From: Scatosoma sp045650185
Lineage (GTDB): Bacteria; Bacillota; Clostridia; Christensenellales; Borkfalkiaceae
DNA: 64,000 nucleotides
Assembly (NCBI GenBank): GCA_045650185.1
Contig: JAZRQY010000022.1
Coordinates: forward strand, 1 to 64,000
Direction: 5' to 3'
Translations under genes and position numbers: made by a program
The notes under the pieces: generated by a model
Database searches by the model: none
The model's input: only the letters and a program-made list of their open reading frames with translations
Told to the model about the DNA's origin: nothing
Shown: piece by piece, positions 53,363-61,684 of the stretch
Layout: the number at the start of each line of letters is the position of its first letter
Numbering within the stretch: position 1 is the stretch's first letter

Positions 53363-53566
53363 TTAATCTTCTAACCCAAGTAAATAATCCGTTGACACCT
53401 CAAAATACTTGGCAAGGATTATCAGTTGTGTTCCTTTTACGTCCGCTTTTCCGTTCTCCCAACGACAGATAGACGCTACACCTATCCCTATTTCCTTACT
53501 TAAAGACTGAATAGACAGCCCTTTTTCTATTCTTAAATCTTTTAATCTCTCCGAAAATTTTTCCAT
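53363..53566 (-). CDS. XRE-family repressor, cI-like
   Basis: 67 aa from ATG 53566, MEKFSERLKDLRIEKG start. Helix-turn-helix lies in SIQSLSKEIGIGVASICRWENGKAD; the tail KYFEVSTDYLLGLED is typical of this family. Longer in-frame starts would translate the operator DNA and are rejected. TATAAT ends six bases before this ATG, so the transcript would be leaderless, as for lambda cI from PRM. It faces a second small regulator across three operator-like palindromes. No phage genes adjoin. Confidence 0.88.
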   Translation of the reverse strand: MEKFSERLKDLRIEKGLSIQSLSKEIGIGVASICRWENGKADVKGTQLIILAKYFEVSTDYLLGLED

Positions 53567-53572
53567 ACTTGT

Positions 53573-53646
53573 ATTATATTCCATTTTAGGAATAAAAATA
53601 CTTGACATTCCTAAACAGGAATGGTATACTATTCCTAAATAGGAAT
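53573..53646. promoter_or_regulatory. Three-operator divergent switch region
   Basis: Three 16-bp palindromes: O3 ATTCCATTTTAGGAAT 53578-53593, O1 ATTCCTAAACAGGAAT 53607-53622, O2 ATTCCTAAATAGGAAT 53631-53646. The rightward promoter is TTGACA 53602-53607, 17 bp, TATACT 53625-53630; O1 fills its spacer and O2 abuts the -10. The leftward -10 TATAAT (53578-53573) touches O3. This is the lambda OR layout in miniature. Confidence 0.8.
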
Positions 53647-53657
53647 GGAGGTGCAAA

Positions 53658-53852
53658 ATGGAAATCAATATTCAACGAATTCAATCCTACATAAGAGAAA
53701 ACAAAATGTCCAAAACGGCTTTTTGTAAAAAATGCAACATCAGTTATCATACCTTGCAAAAAATTTTTAACAACACCTTTAACGGAAATATTATCATTTT
53801 ATTTAAAATCGCAAGAGTTTTAGATGTTGGTATCAAAGACTTATTTATATAA
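53658..53852 (+). CDS. Small helix-turn-helix regulator, Cro-like
   Basis: 64 aa, GGAGG before the ATG. Helix-turn-helix in MSKTAFCKKCNISYHTLQKIFNN; the tail (NIIILFKIARVLDVGIKDLFI) packs like XRE proteins. Very AT-rich. It is expressed from the promoter covered by O1 and O2 and is the counterpart of the repressor at 53363. Function beyond DNA binding is inference. Confidence 0.85.
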   Translation: MEINIQRIQSYIRENKMSKTAFCKKCNISYHTLQKIFNNTFNGNIIILFKIARVLDVGIKDLFI

Positions 53853-53859
53853 CAAAAAA

Positions 53860-53879
53860 ACGGACGATTTCTCGTCCGT
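53860..53879. terminator. Terminator hairpin, right copy flanking the two-repressor cassette
   Basis: Identical to 53341-53360. Serves both the Cro-like gene and the converging SecB-like gene. Confidence 0.85.
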
Positions 53880-53890
53880 CTTTTTTTTAA

Positions 53891-54316
53891 TTAGCTTACG
53901 GTGTTCTCCGCAGGAGCAGGCTGCTCGGGGAAGATTGCCGTGATGGGTACAACGGGAAGCGTGATGGGCGCGATGAACGCGTTTGCCGTCAAAGCCGCTA
54001 CCGTCGAACGAAGGTAAGGATATACGATTTCCGTCATGGAAAGCACCAACAACTGTTCGTCTTCCTTGTTTTCAATTTCTTCTGCCTCGAAAGCGCCTAC
54101 CAAACGGCACTTTAAGTTGAAGGGAGTAGGATTTGCTTCGGTCGCCTCAATCTTTACTTCCAAAGTCAAGAAGTACAGCTTATCATTCTCTTTTACTCTC
54201 TTAACGCCACGGGTGAACTGGGGCTTGATTTCAAAGCGCTGGTTGGGGTCAACCTTAATGCGGTTCATGCTGTAGGAGATTTCTTCGGCGGTGATGCCTC
54301 TCAATGCGTATTTCAT
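53891..54316 (-). CDS. SecB-like protein-export chaperone
   Basis: 141 aa. The pattern follows SecB: hydrophobic strands (FEIKPQFTRGVKR, YFLTLEVKIE, FNLKCRLVGAFEAEEIE) and the C-terminal block IVYPYLRSTVAALTANAFIAPITLPVVPI. SecB keeps precursor proteins unfolded and is typical of Proteobacteria; distant homologues occur in Clostridia and as toxin-antitoxin chaperones. No secA or toxin gene adjoins. It has its own promoter. Confidence 0.82.
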   Translation of the reverse strand: MKYALRGITAEEISYSMNRIKVDPNQRFEIKPQFTRGVKRVKENDKLYFLTLEVKIEATEANPTPFNLKCRLVGAFEAEEIENKEDEQLLVLSMTEIVYPYLRSTVAALTANAFIAPITLPVVPITAIFPEQPAPAENTVS

Positions 54317-54350
54317 AAAACACCTCTATTTTTTTATTTAGAACGTGTTT

Positions 54351-54380
54351 ATTATAACACGCCCGAGCCAACCTTGTCAA
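54351..54380 (-). promoter_or_regulatory. Promoter of the SecB-like gene
   Basis: Minus strand: TTGACA (54380-54375), 18 bp, TATAAT (54356-54351). Confidence 0.75.
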
Positions 54381-54494
54381 CTCTATTTACCTATAAACGC
54401 ATTTTGGGCGCTCTTAAACACTTTTTTTGCTTTTTTATCGAAAAAAAGTATTTTGACGTGTAAATGATGCCATAGAGCCATAAAATAAACGATA

Positions 54495-54530
54495 GGCAGG
54501 TATGCGTGATTGCATACCTACCCTTTTCTT
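54495..54530 (-). terminator. Terminator of the serine/cysteine operon
   Basis: AGGTATGC-AATCAC-GCATACCT, just after the lipase stop at the end of the long minus-strand operon. Confidence 0.7.
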
Positions 54531-54534
54531 TTTG

Positions 54535-55314
54535 TTAATATCCACGTTTTGTGAGGTCTTCGCAAAGCTCTATATAAAAGGCGTATATCTTTTCCTTTTT
54601 CTTTTTCTTTACCATAAAATCTACGATTTCTGAATGGGATATGGAATGTGGAGTGCAACGCCCTTGATATTGCGCAAACTTACTGGATTCCTCAGACACT
54701 ATTCCGTCGGAATGGTCGTTTTCATAACGCCGAGAAAAATACAAGGGAATTCCCATTACGAAATCATCTCGGCTCTTTTCCATTACTGTGGAAAAGCTTT
54801 GCATAAAAATATCGTCGTCCGTGTAGTGATTTCCAAGCAAATCCTCGTCGGAAGCCATTAGCTGTTTGCAAACGGTGAGCGAATCGGGATGCTTATCCCC
54901 GAAAACACGATACCAAAAGTTGATAATCCTCGCCAACGGGTTGCGCAGCCACGGGCGCAATTCGTACAGCTTTGTGGCAATTTGCGAACCCTTATGCGGC
55001 GTGCATAAGAAAGTGACGGATGCAACGAAATCCCTCATCCCCAAGTTGTCTATCATATACCTAGTGTCCAGACCACCTTTCGAATGCGCGATAATATTTA
55101 CCTTATCTACGCCTTCCGCCTGCAGGATTTCTTGAATTTGCGTTTTTAACTGTTCCGCGTTGCTTTCAATCGTCCCAAATCCGTCCGTCCGCGACGTATA
55201 TACGATATATCCGCTTTTTTGTAAGATAGACTCTATTCGCCCAAACGCCTTAAAAAGTTTGTAATCCTTTAATGCAATTCCATGGGCAAGAAGTATGGGA
55301 TATTTCGTCGCCAT
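54535..55314 (-). CDS. Triacylglycerol lipase-like alpha/beta hydrolase
   Basis: 259 aa, no signal peptide. PILLAHGIALKDY at the N-terminus supplies the oxyanion region; the nucleophile elbow is IIAHSKGGLDTRY; Asp and His are likely in ENDHSDGIVS and ISHSEIVDF. The sequence resembles bacterial lipases of family I. It is the last gene of the serA-cysK run, 22 bp after serA, but no pathway link is apparent. Confidence 0.85.
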   Translation of the reverse strand: MATKYPILLAHGIALKDYKLFKAFGRIESILQKSGYIVYTSRTDGFGTIESNAEQLKTQIQEILQAEGVDKVNIIAHSKGGLDTRYMIDNLGMRDFVASVTFLCTPHKGSQIATKLYELRPWLRNPLARIINFWYRVFGDKHPDSLTVCKQLMASDEDLLGNHYTDDDIFMQSFSTVMEKSRDDFVMGIPLYFSRRYENDHSDGIVSEESSKFAQYQGRCTPHSISHSEIVDFMVKKKKKEKIYAFYIELCEDLTKRGY

Positions 55315-55336
55315 AAACCCCTCCTATGCGTACGGC

Positions 55337-56497
55337 TTAGTAGGTCAATACGCGAATGACGCCGCCGATACTTTGCAGCTTTTCCACGATTTCTTGGTCA
55401 GGCGCAGACGAAATTTCTACAATCGTGTACGCCACCTGCCCCTTCGAGCCGTTGGCAAGATTGTCAATGTTGATGCCTGCCGCCGAGAACACCGAAGTGA
55501 TCTGCGTAAGCATATTCGGCACGTTTTCGTGCAGCAAGCACGCCCTCGCAAACGAAGTATGCGGCAGGGAAACGCTAGGGAAATTCACGCTGTTGGTGAT
55601 GTTTCCGCAAGCCAAATATTCGTGCAACTGCTTTGCCGCCATCACCGCGCAATGATCTTCCGATTCGTAGGTAGATGCCCCCAAGTGCGGAATCGCCAAA
55701 ACGCCCTCTACACCAATGACGTCGTTGGTCGGGAAGTCGGTGGCGTATTTTGCCACTTTTCCTGCGGCAAGAGCTGCTTTCATATCCTCAGCACACACCA
55801 AATCCGCACGCGCAAAGTTCAGGATTTTTACGCCCTTTTTCATCTGCGCAATACTCTTTTCGCAAATCATATTCTTCGTTTGCTCGGTAGCAGGTACGTG
55901 CAGAGTGATGTAATCACTCTTTTTGAAAATTTCTTCGTAGTCAGATGCCTGCTTGACGGAAGGAGCTAAGCTCCACGCAGCCTTCGGGGTGATGTACGGA
56001 TCGTAGCCGATGACGTTCATACCAAGCGCCGTCGCCGCGTTCGCTACGCTGCCGCCGATTGCGCCCAAGCCGATAACGCCCAGCGTTTTGCCCGCCAACT
56101 CACCGCCGACAAACGCTCCCTTGCCGTTTTCCACCGCCTTAGCAACGTCTGCCTCGCCTTGCAGGGTGCTTGCCCAGTTTACGCCGCCAACGACGTCGCG
56201 CGCCGCCAAAATGAGGGCGCAAATCACCAGCTCCTTGACCCCGTTCGCATTCGCGCCCGGCGTATTGAATACGACGATACCCTGCTTCGTGCAGCGTTCC
56301 ACGGGGATATTGTTCACCCCTGCGCCGCTACGAGCAATCGCTTTTAAGCTGTCGGGAAATGCAATCTCGTGCAGCTTTGCCGAACGCAAAATCAGCCCCT
56401 CTGCACCGTCCATATCGTCTGCCAGTTGATACGTCCTTTTGTCAAAAACGTCTAAGCCCACCTGGGCGATTTTATTGTATACCGCAATCTTTTTCAC
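55337..56497 (-). CDS. serA: D-3-phosphoglycerate dehydrogenase
   Basis: 386 aa. Rossmann motif LGVIGLGAIGGSVANAA, catalytic Arg in LRSAKLHEI...ARSGAGVNNIP, Glu in DFPTNDVIG region, His in IPHLGASTYESEDH, and a C-terminal ACT domain (VAYTIVEIS). It oxidises 3-phosphoglycerate in the first step of serine synthesis, with serine feedback through the ACT domain. Nine bases follow serC. Confidence 0.95.
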   Translation of the reverse strand: MKKIAVYNKIAQVGLDVFDKRTYQLADDMDGAEGLILRSAKLHEIAFPDSLKAIARSGAGVNNIPVERCTKQGIVVFNTPGANANGVKELVICALILAARDVVGGVNWASTLQGEADVAKAVENGKGAFVGGELAGKTLGVIGLGAIGGSVANAATALGMNVIGYDPYITPKAAWSLAPSVKQASDYEEIFKKSDYITLHVPATEQTKNMICEKSIAQMKKGVKILNFARADLVCAEDMKAALAAGKVAKYATDFPTNDVIGVEGVLAIPHLGASTYESEDHCAVMAAKQLHEYLACGNITNSVNFPSVSLPHTSFARACLLHENVPNMLTQITSVFSAAGINIDNLANGSKGQVAYTIVEISSAPDQEIVEKLQSIGGVIRVLTY

Positions 56498-56506
56498 AGC
56501 CTTACC

Positions 56507-57598
56507 TCATTTCGTCTTCGGGTTCTTTGCCGCAAAGTCCTGCATAAAGCGCACCAGCTTTTCTACCCCCTCGTAGGGCATAGCGTTATAGATAGAGGCG
56601 CGCATACCGCCCACCGAGCGATGCCCCTTGAGGTTAATTAAGCCCTCTTTTTCCGCCGCCTGCACGAACGCCTTATCCAAAGCCGCATCCCCTGTCAGGA
56701 AGGTGACGTTCATCATCGAACGGCTCTCCTTTTCTACGGGAGCGATATAATAGCTCTGGCTGTCTAAATAATCGTACAACAGCGCCGCTTTTCTTTGATT
56801 TTTTTCCTTCATCGCAGACATGCCGCCCTGTTTTTCCAGCCAGTCGCATACCAAGCCCAGCATATAGATACAGTAGCAGGGGGGCGTATTATACATAGAG
56901 TCGTTGTCTGCCATCACTTTGTAGTTCAGCATTGTGGGGGTTTCTGCACGCGCATTGCCAAGCAGGTCTTCACGAACAATCACCACCGTCAAACCCGCCG
57001 GCGCAATATTCTTTTGCGCCCCTGCGTAGATCAAGCCAAACTTTTTAATATCCATCGGCTCGCTGGCGATACAAGAGGAGAAATCCGCCACCAGCGGCAC
57101 GTCGCCCGTATCGGGAATATAGGGGAATTTCGTGCCGTAAATCGTGTTGTTAAAGCAGATATGCACGAAGTCCGCATCCGACCTAAAATCCTCTTTTTTT
57201 ATCCTCGGAACGTAGGAGAAACCTGCCTCTTTGGAGGACGCTACCGCGTACGCATCGCCGTACTTTTTCCCTTCCTCGTATGCCTTGCTAGAGAATTGTC
57301 CAGAGAGGATATAGTCCGCTTTTTTACTGCCGTTCATGAGGTTCAAGGGCACAGCCGCAAACTGCGTAGACGCGCCGCCTTGCAAGAACAAAACTTTGTA
57401 GTTGTCGGGGATTTCGAGCAGCGCGCGAAGTTTACTCTCCGCGCCCTTGATGATTGCATCATACACGGGGGAACGGTGGCTCATCTCCAACACGGAAGTA
57501 CCGCTACCCTGATAATTCAACATCTCTGCCGCCGCAATCTCCAAAACTTCCTGCGGAAGCATCGACGGTCCTGCCGAAAAATTATATACTCTTTCCAA
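56507..57598 (-). CDS. serC: Phosphoserine aminotransferase
   Basis: 363 aa. NFSAGPSMLPQEVLE start, LFLQGGASTQFAAVPLNL, and PLP-lysine in YAGAQKNIAPAGLTVVIVR. It makes phosphoserine from 3-phosphohydroxypyruvate and glutamate. Followed by serA. No serB gene is visible here. Confidence 0.96.
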   Translation of the reverse strand: MERVYNFSAGPSMLPQEVLEIAAAEMLNYQGSGTSVLEMSHRSPVYDAIIKGAESKLRALLEIPDNYKVLFLQGGASTQFAAVPLNLMNGSKKADYILSGQFSSKAYEEGKKYGDAYAVASSKEAGFSYVPRIKKEDFRSDADFVHICFNNTIYGTKFPYIPDTGDVPLVADFSSCIASEPMDIKKFGLIYAGAQKNIAPAGLTVVIVREDLLGNARAETPTMLNYKVMADNDSMYNTPPCYCIYMLGLVCDWLEKQGGMSAMKEKNQRKAALLYDYLDSQSYYIAPVEKESRSMMNVTFLTGDAALDKAFVQAAEKEGLINLKGHRSVGGMRASIYNAMPYEGVEKLVRFMQDFAAKNPKTK

Positions 57599-57622
57599 AT
57601 CTTACTCCTTTCTCTATCTTTT

Positions 57623-58630
57623 TTACAACAGTATCACAGAATGCTCAAAGGCAATCCGACGCGTTTCCTCATCCCAAAGGGAGACCTGCACTTCGCCGAT
57701 GTGCGCTTTGCCAAGCAGCAACATAGACAGACGGGATTGACCGATACCGCCACCCATCGTCAAAGGCAATTCCCCTGCCAGCAACGCCTTATGGAAGGGA
57801 AGATTTGCACGCTCTTCTTGCCCTGCCTCACGAAGCTGCAAACGCAAAGCTGCCTCGTCCACGCGTATCCCCATCGAAGAAATCTCCATCGCGCAGGACA
57901 GCGTTTCGTGCCAGAACAAAATATCGCAGTTCAGCGTCCAGTCGTCGTAGTCGGGGGCTCTGCCGTCGTGCGGCTTGCCCGAGCGCAACTTGTTGCCAAT
58001 GCCGATGATGCACACCGTCTTGTTTTCAAAGGTGAACTGCTGTTCTCTCTCTTTAGCGGTCAAGTTGGGGTACATGTCCTCCAGCTCCTGCGAGGTGATG
58101 AAAGCGACGTCCTTGCAAAGCTCTACGCCAAGCTGAGGAAAGCGGCATTTCAATACGTCCAAGGTATCGCAAATCGCCAAAACGATGGCTTTTACCACCG
58201 TCTTTAAGTGGGTTATATTTCTCGTTTCACGGGAAATGACTTTCTCCCAGTCCCATTGATCGACGTACACGGAGTGCAGGTTGTCCATCTCCTCGTCACG
58301 GCGAATGGCGTTCATGTCCGTGTACAAGCCCTCGCCCGTGGGAAAGCCGTATTCTTTCAGCGCCATTCTCTTCCATTTCGCAAGCGAATGTACGACGACG
58401 GCATCCTTGCCCGTTTCCTTTAAATCAAAGCGTACGGGGCGTTCTACACCGCTTAAATCGTCGTTTAAGCCGGTGTTCGGGTCCACGAACAGGGGAGCAG
58501 ATACTCGCTTTAAATTCAGCGCGAGGCACAGCTTTTCCTCGAAGGTGCGCTTTAATAAGCCGATTGCTGTCTGCGTTTCATATAAGCTGAGCGCAGAAGT
58601 GTAGTTGTTTGGAATCCAAGTTTTACTCAT
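57623..58630 (-). CDS. asnA: Aspartate-ammonia ligase
   Basis: 335 aa of the AsnA class II synthetase-like fold: TQTAIGLLKRTFEEKL, SAPLFVDPNTGLNDDLSGVERPV, VYVDQWDWEKVI and the end TMGGGIGQSRLSMLLL. It makes asparagine from aspartate, ammonia and ATP. Its position between cysE and serC is unusual but suggests common amino-acid supply control. Confidence 0.97.
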   Translation of the reverse strand: MSKTWIPNNYTSALSLYETQTAIGLLKRTFEEKLCLALNLKRVSAPLFVDPNTGLNDDLSGVERPVRFDLKETGKDAVVVHSLAKWKRMALKEYGFPTGEGLYTDMNAIRRDEEMDNLHSVYVDQWDWEKVISRETRNITHLKTVVKAIVLAICDTLDVLKCRFPQLGVELCKDVAFITSQELEDMYPNLTAKEREQQFTFENKTVCIIGIGNKLRSGKPHDGRAPDYDDWTLNCDILFWHETLSCAMEISSMGIRVDEAALRLQLREAGQEERANLPFHKALLAGELPLTMGGGIGQSRLSMLLLGKAHIGEVQVSLWDEETRRIAFEHSVILL

Positions 58631-58637
58631 ATTTTCC

Positions 58638-59483
58638 TCATTCGTTGATAATTAGTTCTAAGGGTTTGGTTCTAACGCGCGCGCCCGCCCCGACGCTCTC
58701 CGTCAAAAAGCAGTTGCCGCCGATGACGGCGCCGCTGCCTACCACCGTTTCGCCGCCCAAAATGGTGGCGCCTGCGTAAACGGTCACGTCGTCCTCCAGC
58801 GTGGGATGACGTTTTTTACCCGACAGACTCTGCCCCTTTCGTGGGGAGAGCGCGCCAAGCGTCACGTTTTGGTAAAGCTTTACCCGATTGCCAATCACCG
58901 TCGTTTCCCCGATGACGACACCCGTACCGTGGTCGATGAAAAAGGCTTCGCCGATCGTCGCCCCGGGGTGGATATCAATCCCCGTCTTCTCGTGGGCGCA
59001 CTCCGTCAGCATTCGAGGGAGCAACGGCACACCCTGCGCGTGCAGTAGGTGGGCAATCCTATACACCGTAACGGCATAAAAGCCAGGGTAGCAACCGGCG
59101 ATTTCCGCCCTGCTTTTTGCGGCAGGATCCCCTGCGTACGCCGCCTCCAAATCGGTGAGAAGCACGCGCCGAAGCGCAGGCAAGCTCTGCACGCAGGCAA
59201 AAGATTTTTGTCCTGCCAACCCCTCGTCTTCGCCCACGAAAGCGTATGCACGCTCCACCTGTGTTTTTAGTTCGTCGTAGACCGACAAAAGGCTTTTTTT
59301 AAGATTGTCTTCTTTAATCTCCTCAACACCGAAAAACGCAGGGAAAAGCAACTTTCGTATATCTTGTAAGAGAAATATCAGCTGCGCTTTATCGGGCGGT
59401 TTTAGCCCTATTTTTGCGCCGTATATACTATCCGTTTCGTAGGAAATTCGCAATGCTTGCGCCGTCGCTTGCATATCTAACAT
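58638..59483 (-). CDS. cysE: Serine O-acetyltransferase (EpsC type)
   Basis: 281 aa. A helical N-terminal domain leads to a left-handed hexapeptide beta-helix with DIHPGATIGEAFFIDHGTGVVIG and VKLYQNVTLGALS (catalytic His and Asp present). It activates serine for cysteine synthesis. Its start overlaps the cysK stop, so the two enzymes are made together, as suits the cysteine synthase complex. Confidence 0.95.
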   Translation of the reverse strand: MLDMQATAQALRISYETDSIYGAKIGLKPPDKAQLIFLLQDIRKLLFPAFFGVEEIKEDNLKKSLLSVYDELKTQVERAYAFVGEDEGLAGQKSFACVQSLPALRRVLLTDLEAAYAGDPAAKSRAEIAGCYPGFYAVTVYRIAHLLHAQGVPLLPRMLTECAHEKTGIDIHPGATIGEAFFIDHGTGVVIGETTVIGNRVKLYQNVTLGALSPRKGQSLSGKKRHPTLEDDVTVYAGATILGGETVVGSGAVIGGNCFLTESVGAGARVRTKPLELIINE

Positions 59484-60412
59484 TGCGCACCGCCTTCATT
59501 AAACAGCTCGGTGGACAAATACCTGTCCCCACCGTCCGGGAAAATCATCACGATTTTTTTGCCTTTGTTTTCTTTGCGATTCGCCAAGCGTACTCCTGCG
59601 CAAAGCGCCGCCCCTGACGAGATGCCTACAAGCGCTCCGTCCAGCCTTGCCGCCGCACGGGCGTACCTATACGCCTCGTTATCCTCTACGCAAAGCACTT
59701 CGTCCAGCACCGACCTATCCAAGGTCTTGGGTAAAAAGCCTGCGCCGATTCCCTCGATTTTATGCCGTCCCACTTTCCCTTTCGTGAGGAAGGGAGAACG
59801 ACTCGGTTCAACCCCCACCACCAAGAGGTTGGGGTTTTTCTCTTTTAGATACCGACCTGCGCCGCTAATCGTGCCACCGCTACCAACGCCTGCAACGAAG
59901 ATATCCACCGAGGGCAAATCTCGATTAATCTCCACCCCCGTCGCTGTATAGTGCGCCATAGGGTTGGCAGGGTTGGAAAATTGGTCGGGGTAGTAGGCGT
60001 TCTGCTCCTTAGCAATTTGGCGCGCGATTTCCACCGCCGCCTGCATACCGCCGGCTCCGTCCGTCAAGACGAGCTTCGCCCCATACGCCGCCATGAGCGC
60101 TCTGCGTTCCCTGCTTGCGGTATCGGGCATTACAGCGATGAAGGAATATCCCTTCAAGGCGCATATATACGCCAAGCCGATACCCGTATTTCCCGAGGTT
60201 GCCTCGACGACCGTACCTCCCTTTAAAAGTAAGCCCTGCGACTTAGCCGACTCTATCATCGACAGCGCCACGCGGTCCTTCACCGAGCTTGACGGATTAC
60301 AATATTCTAGCTTTGCGTACAGTTCTGCCTGTAAACCCTCCGCCCCTTCCACGCCTCGTAAGCGCAATAAAGGGGTGTCGCCTATTCGATTTAGAGAACA
60401 AGACAGTAGCAT
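59477..60412 (-). CDS. cysK: Cysteine synthase (O-acetylserine sulfhydrylase)
   Basis: 311 aa. PLP lysine in SSSVKDRVAL, TSGNTGIGLAY, and the phosphate loop GVGSGGTISGAGRYLKEKNP. It converts O-acetylserine and sulfide to cysteine. First gene of the cysK-cysE-asnA-serC-serA-lipase run; its ribosome site is weak. No T-box or other leader RNA is recognisable in the 84 bp upstream. Confidence 0.96.
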   Translation of the reverse strand: MLLSCSLNRIGDTPLLRLRGVEGAEGLQAELYAKLEYCNPSSSVKDRVALSMIESAKSQGLLLKGGTVVEATSGNTGIGLAYICALKGYSFIAVMPDTASRERRALMAAYGAKLVLTDGAGGMQAAVEIARQIAKEQNAYYPDQFSNPANPMAHYTATGVEINRDLPSVDIFVAGVGSGGTISGAGRYLKEKNPNLLVVGVEPSRSPFLTKGKVGRHKIEGIGAGFLPKTLDRSVLDEVLCVEDNEAYRYARAAARLDGALVGISSGAALCAGVRLANRKENKGKKIVMIFPDGGDRYLSTELFNEGGAQC

Positions 60413-60496
60413 ACTTCTATCGTATGCGAAATCTCGCCGTTTTGTGCCTATATTGTGCCTGTATTGATTGGTCTACGTCACAGGGCCATTGATTGA

Positions 60497-61666
60497 TTAT
60501 AAGTTTTGCAACGTGTTCATGACGTAGTCGCCAAACTCGTCGCAGGTCGCTCCGTTATCTCTGCCCGTGATAACGTACTTTTTTTCCTCAAAGGAGCAGA
60601 TATCCAGAGCGCGCTCCAGCTTATCCGCGCGGTCCTGCAAACCGACGTGCGAAAGCAACATAACGCACGCGCGGAGCATCGAACAAGGGTCTGCGTACTG
60701 CGCTCTGCCCTCGCGCACCATTCTGGGCGCGCTGCCGTGAATTGCCTCGAACATTGCGTACTTCTTACCGATGTTCGCGCAGCCTGCCGTGCCGACGCCG
60801 CCTTGGAATTCCGCCGCCTCGTCCGAAATGATATCGCCGTAGAGGTTGGGCAACAGCAGGACCTTGAAGTCCTTGCGGCGTTTCTCGTCCACGAGCTTTG
60901 CCGTCATGATATCCGCATACCATTCGTCCGTCGTGATTTCAGGGTACAACGCCGCCACCTTGTGGCAATCTTCTAAAAAGTTGCCATCCGTCGTCTTGAT
61001 GACGTTCGCCTTGGTGACCAACGAAACTCTGTTCAGCCCGTTCTTTCTCGCGTAATCGTAAGCAAGGCGGGCAATTCTATCCGAGCCCTGCTTGGTCGTG
61101 ATGGTGAAGTCCACCGCCAAGTCTTCCGTCACGTTAAAGCCCTGCGAGCCGACGGCATAGCCTCCCTCTGTATTCTCACGGAAAATCGTCCAGTTGATGC
61201 CCTGTTCGGGGACTTTGACGGGACGGATATTCGCAAACAAGTCGAGCGCTTTACGCATTGCGACGTTCGCGCTCTCGATGTTGGGCATACCGTCACCCTT
61301 TTGCGGCGTCGTGGTCGGCCCTTTCAAGATGATATGACAGCTTTTCAGTTCCGCCAAGACGTCGTCGGGAATCGCCTGCATATGAGCAATACGGTTTTCA
61401 ATCGTCAAACCGTCAATGTTGACGAATTCCACCTTGCCTGCCGCCTTTAAGTCGGCAAGGATATATTCCAGCACCCGTCTTGCCTGCGCCGTAATCGTCG
61501 GGCCGATGCCGTCGCCGCCGCATACGCCGATACGGATACAAGGGAGAGCCGCATAATCCACGAAATCCCCTTGCGCTTTCATTATCTCTACTCTTTTCAG
61601 TTGCCCCTCTAATACTTTCTTAAACTTTTCGCAAGCCAACTGTAATTGTTTTTCGTAGTTTTCCAT
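60497..61666 (-). CDS. icd: Isocitrate dehydrogenase (isocitrate/isopropylmalate dehydrogenase family)
   Basis: 389 aa, longer than the usual 330-360 because of a 45-residue N-terminal extension. GVCGGDGIGPTI, RENTEGGYAVGSQ, KANVIKTTDGNF, and metal/cofactor segment NLYGDIISDEAAEFQGGVGTAG. Oxidative decarboxylation of isocitrate to 2-oxoglutarate is the likely reaction given the aconitase gene 18 bp upstream; NAD preference is not certain. Confidence 0.9.
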   Translation of the reverse strand: MENYEKQLQLACEKFKKVLEGQLKRVEIMKAQGDFVDYAALPCIRIGVCGGDGIGPTITAQARRVLEYILADLKAAGKVEFVNIDGLTIENRIAHMQAIPDDVLAELKSCHIILKGPTTTPQKGDGMPNIESANVAMRKALDLFANIRPVKVPEQGINWTIFRENTEGGYAVGSQGFNVTEDLAVDFTITTKQGSDRIARLAYDYARKNGLNRVSLVTKANVIKTTDGNFLEDCHKVAALYPEITTDEWYADIMTAKLVDEKRRKDFKVLLLPNLYGDIISDEAAEFQGGVGTAGCANIGKKYAMFEAIHGSAPRMVREGRAQYADPCSMLRACVMLLSHVGLQDRADKLERALDICSFEEKKYVITGRDNGATCDEFGDYVMNTLQNL

Positions 61667-61684
61667 TTTCTCTTTCTCCGCGTC

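Noticed and set aside
53567..53668. Longer N-terminus for the XRE repressor
   Set aside because: Those codons are the operators and promoter; a normal XRE N-terminus starts at ATG 53566.
56795..58207. Plus-strand frame of 470 codons
   Set aside because: It is the exact antisense of serC and asnA, both with full family motifs; no SD or promoter.
60413..60496. T-box or other amino-acid leader before cysK
   Set aside because: No GGGTGG-type T-box signature, specifier hairpin or terminator pair can be seen in 84 bp.
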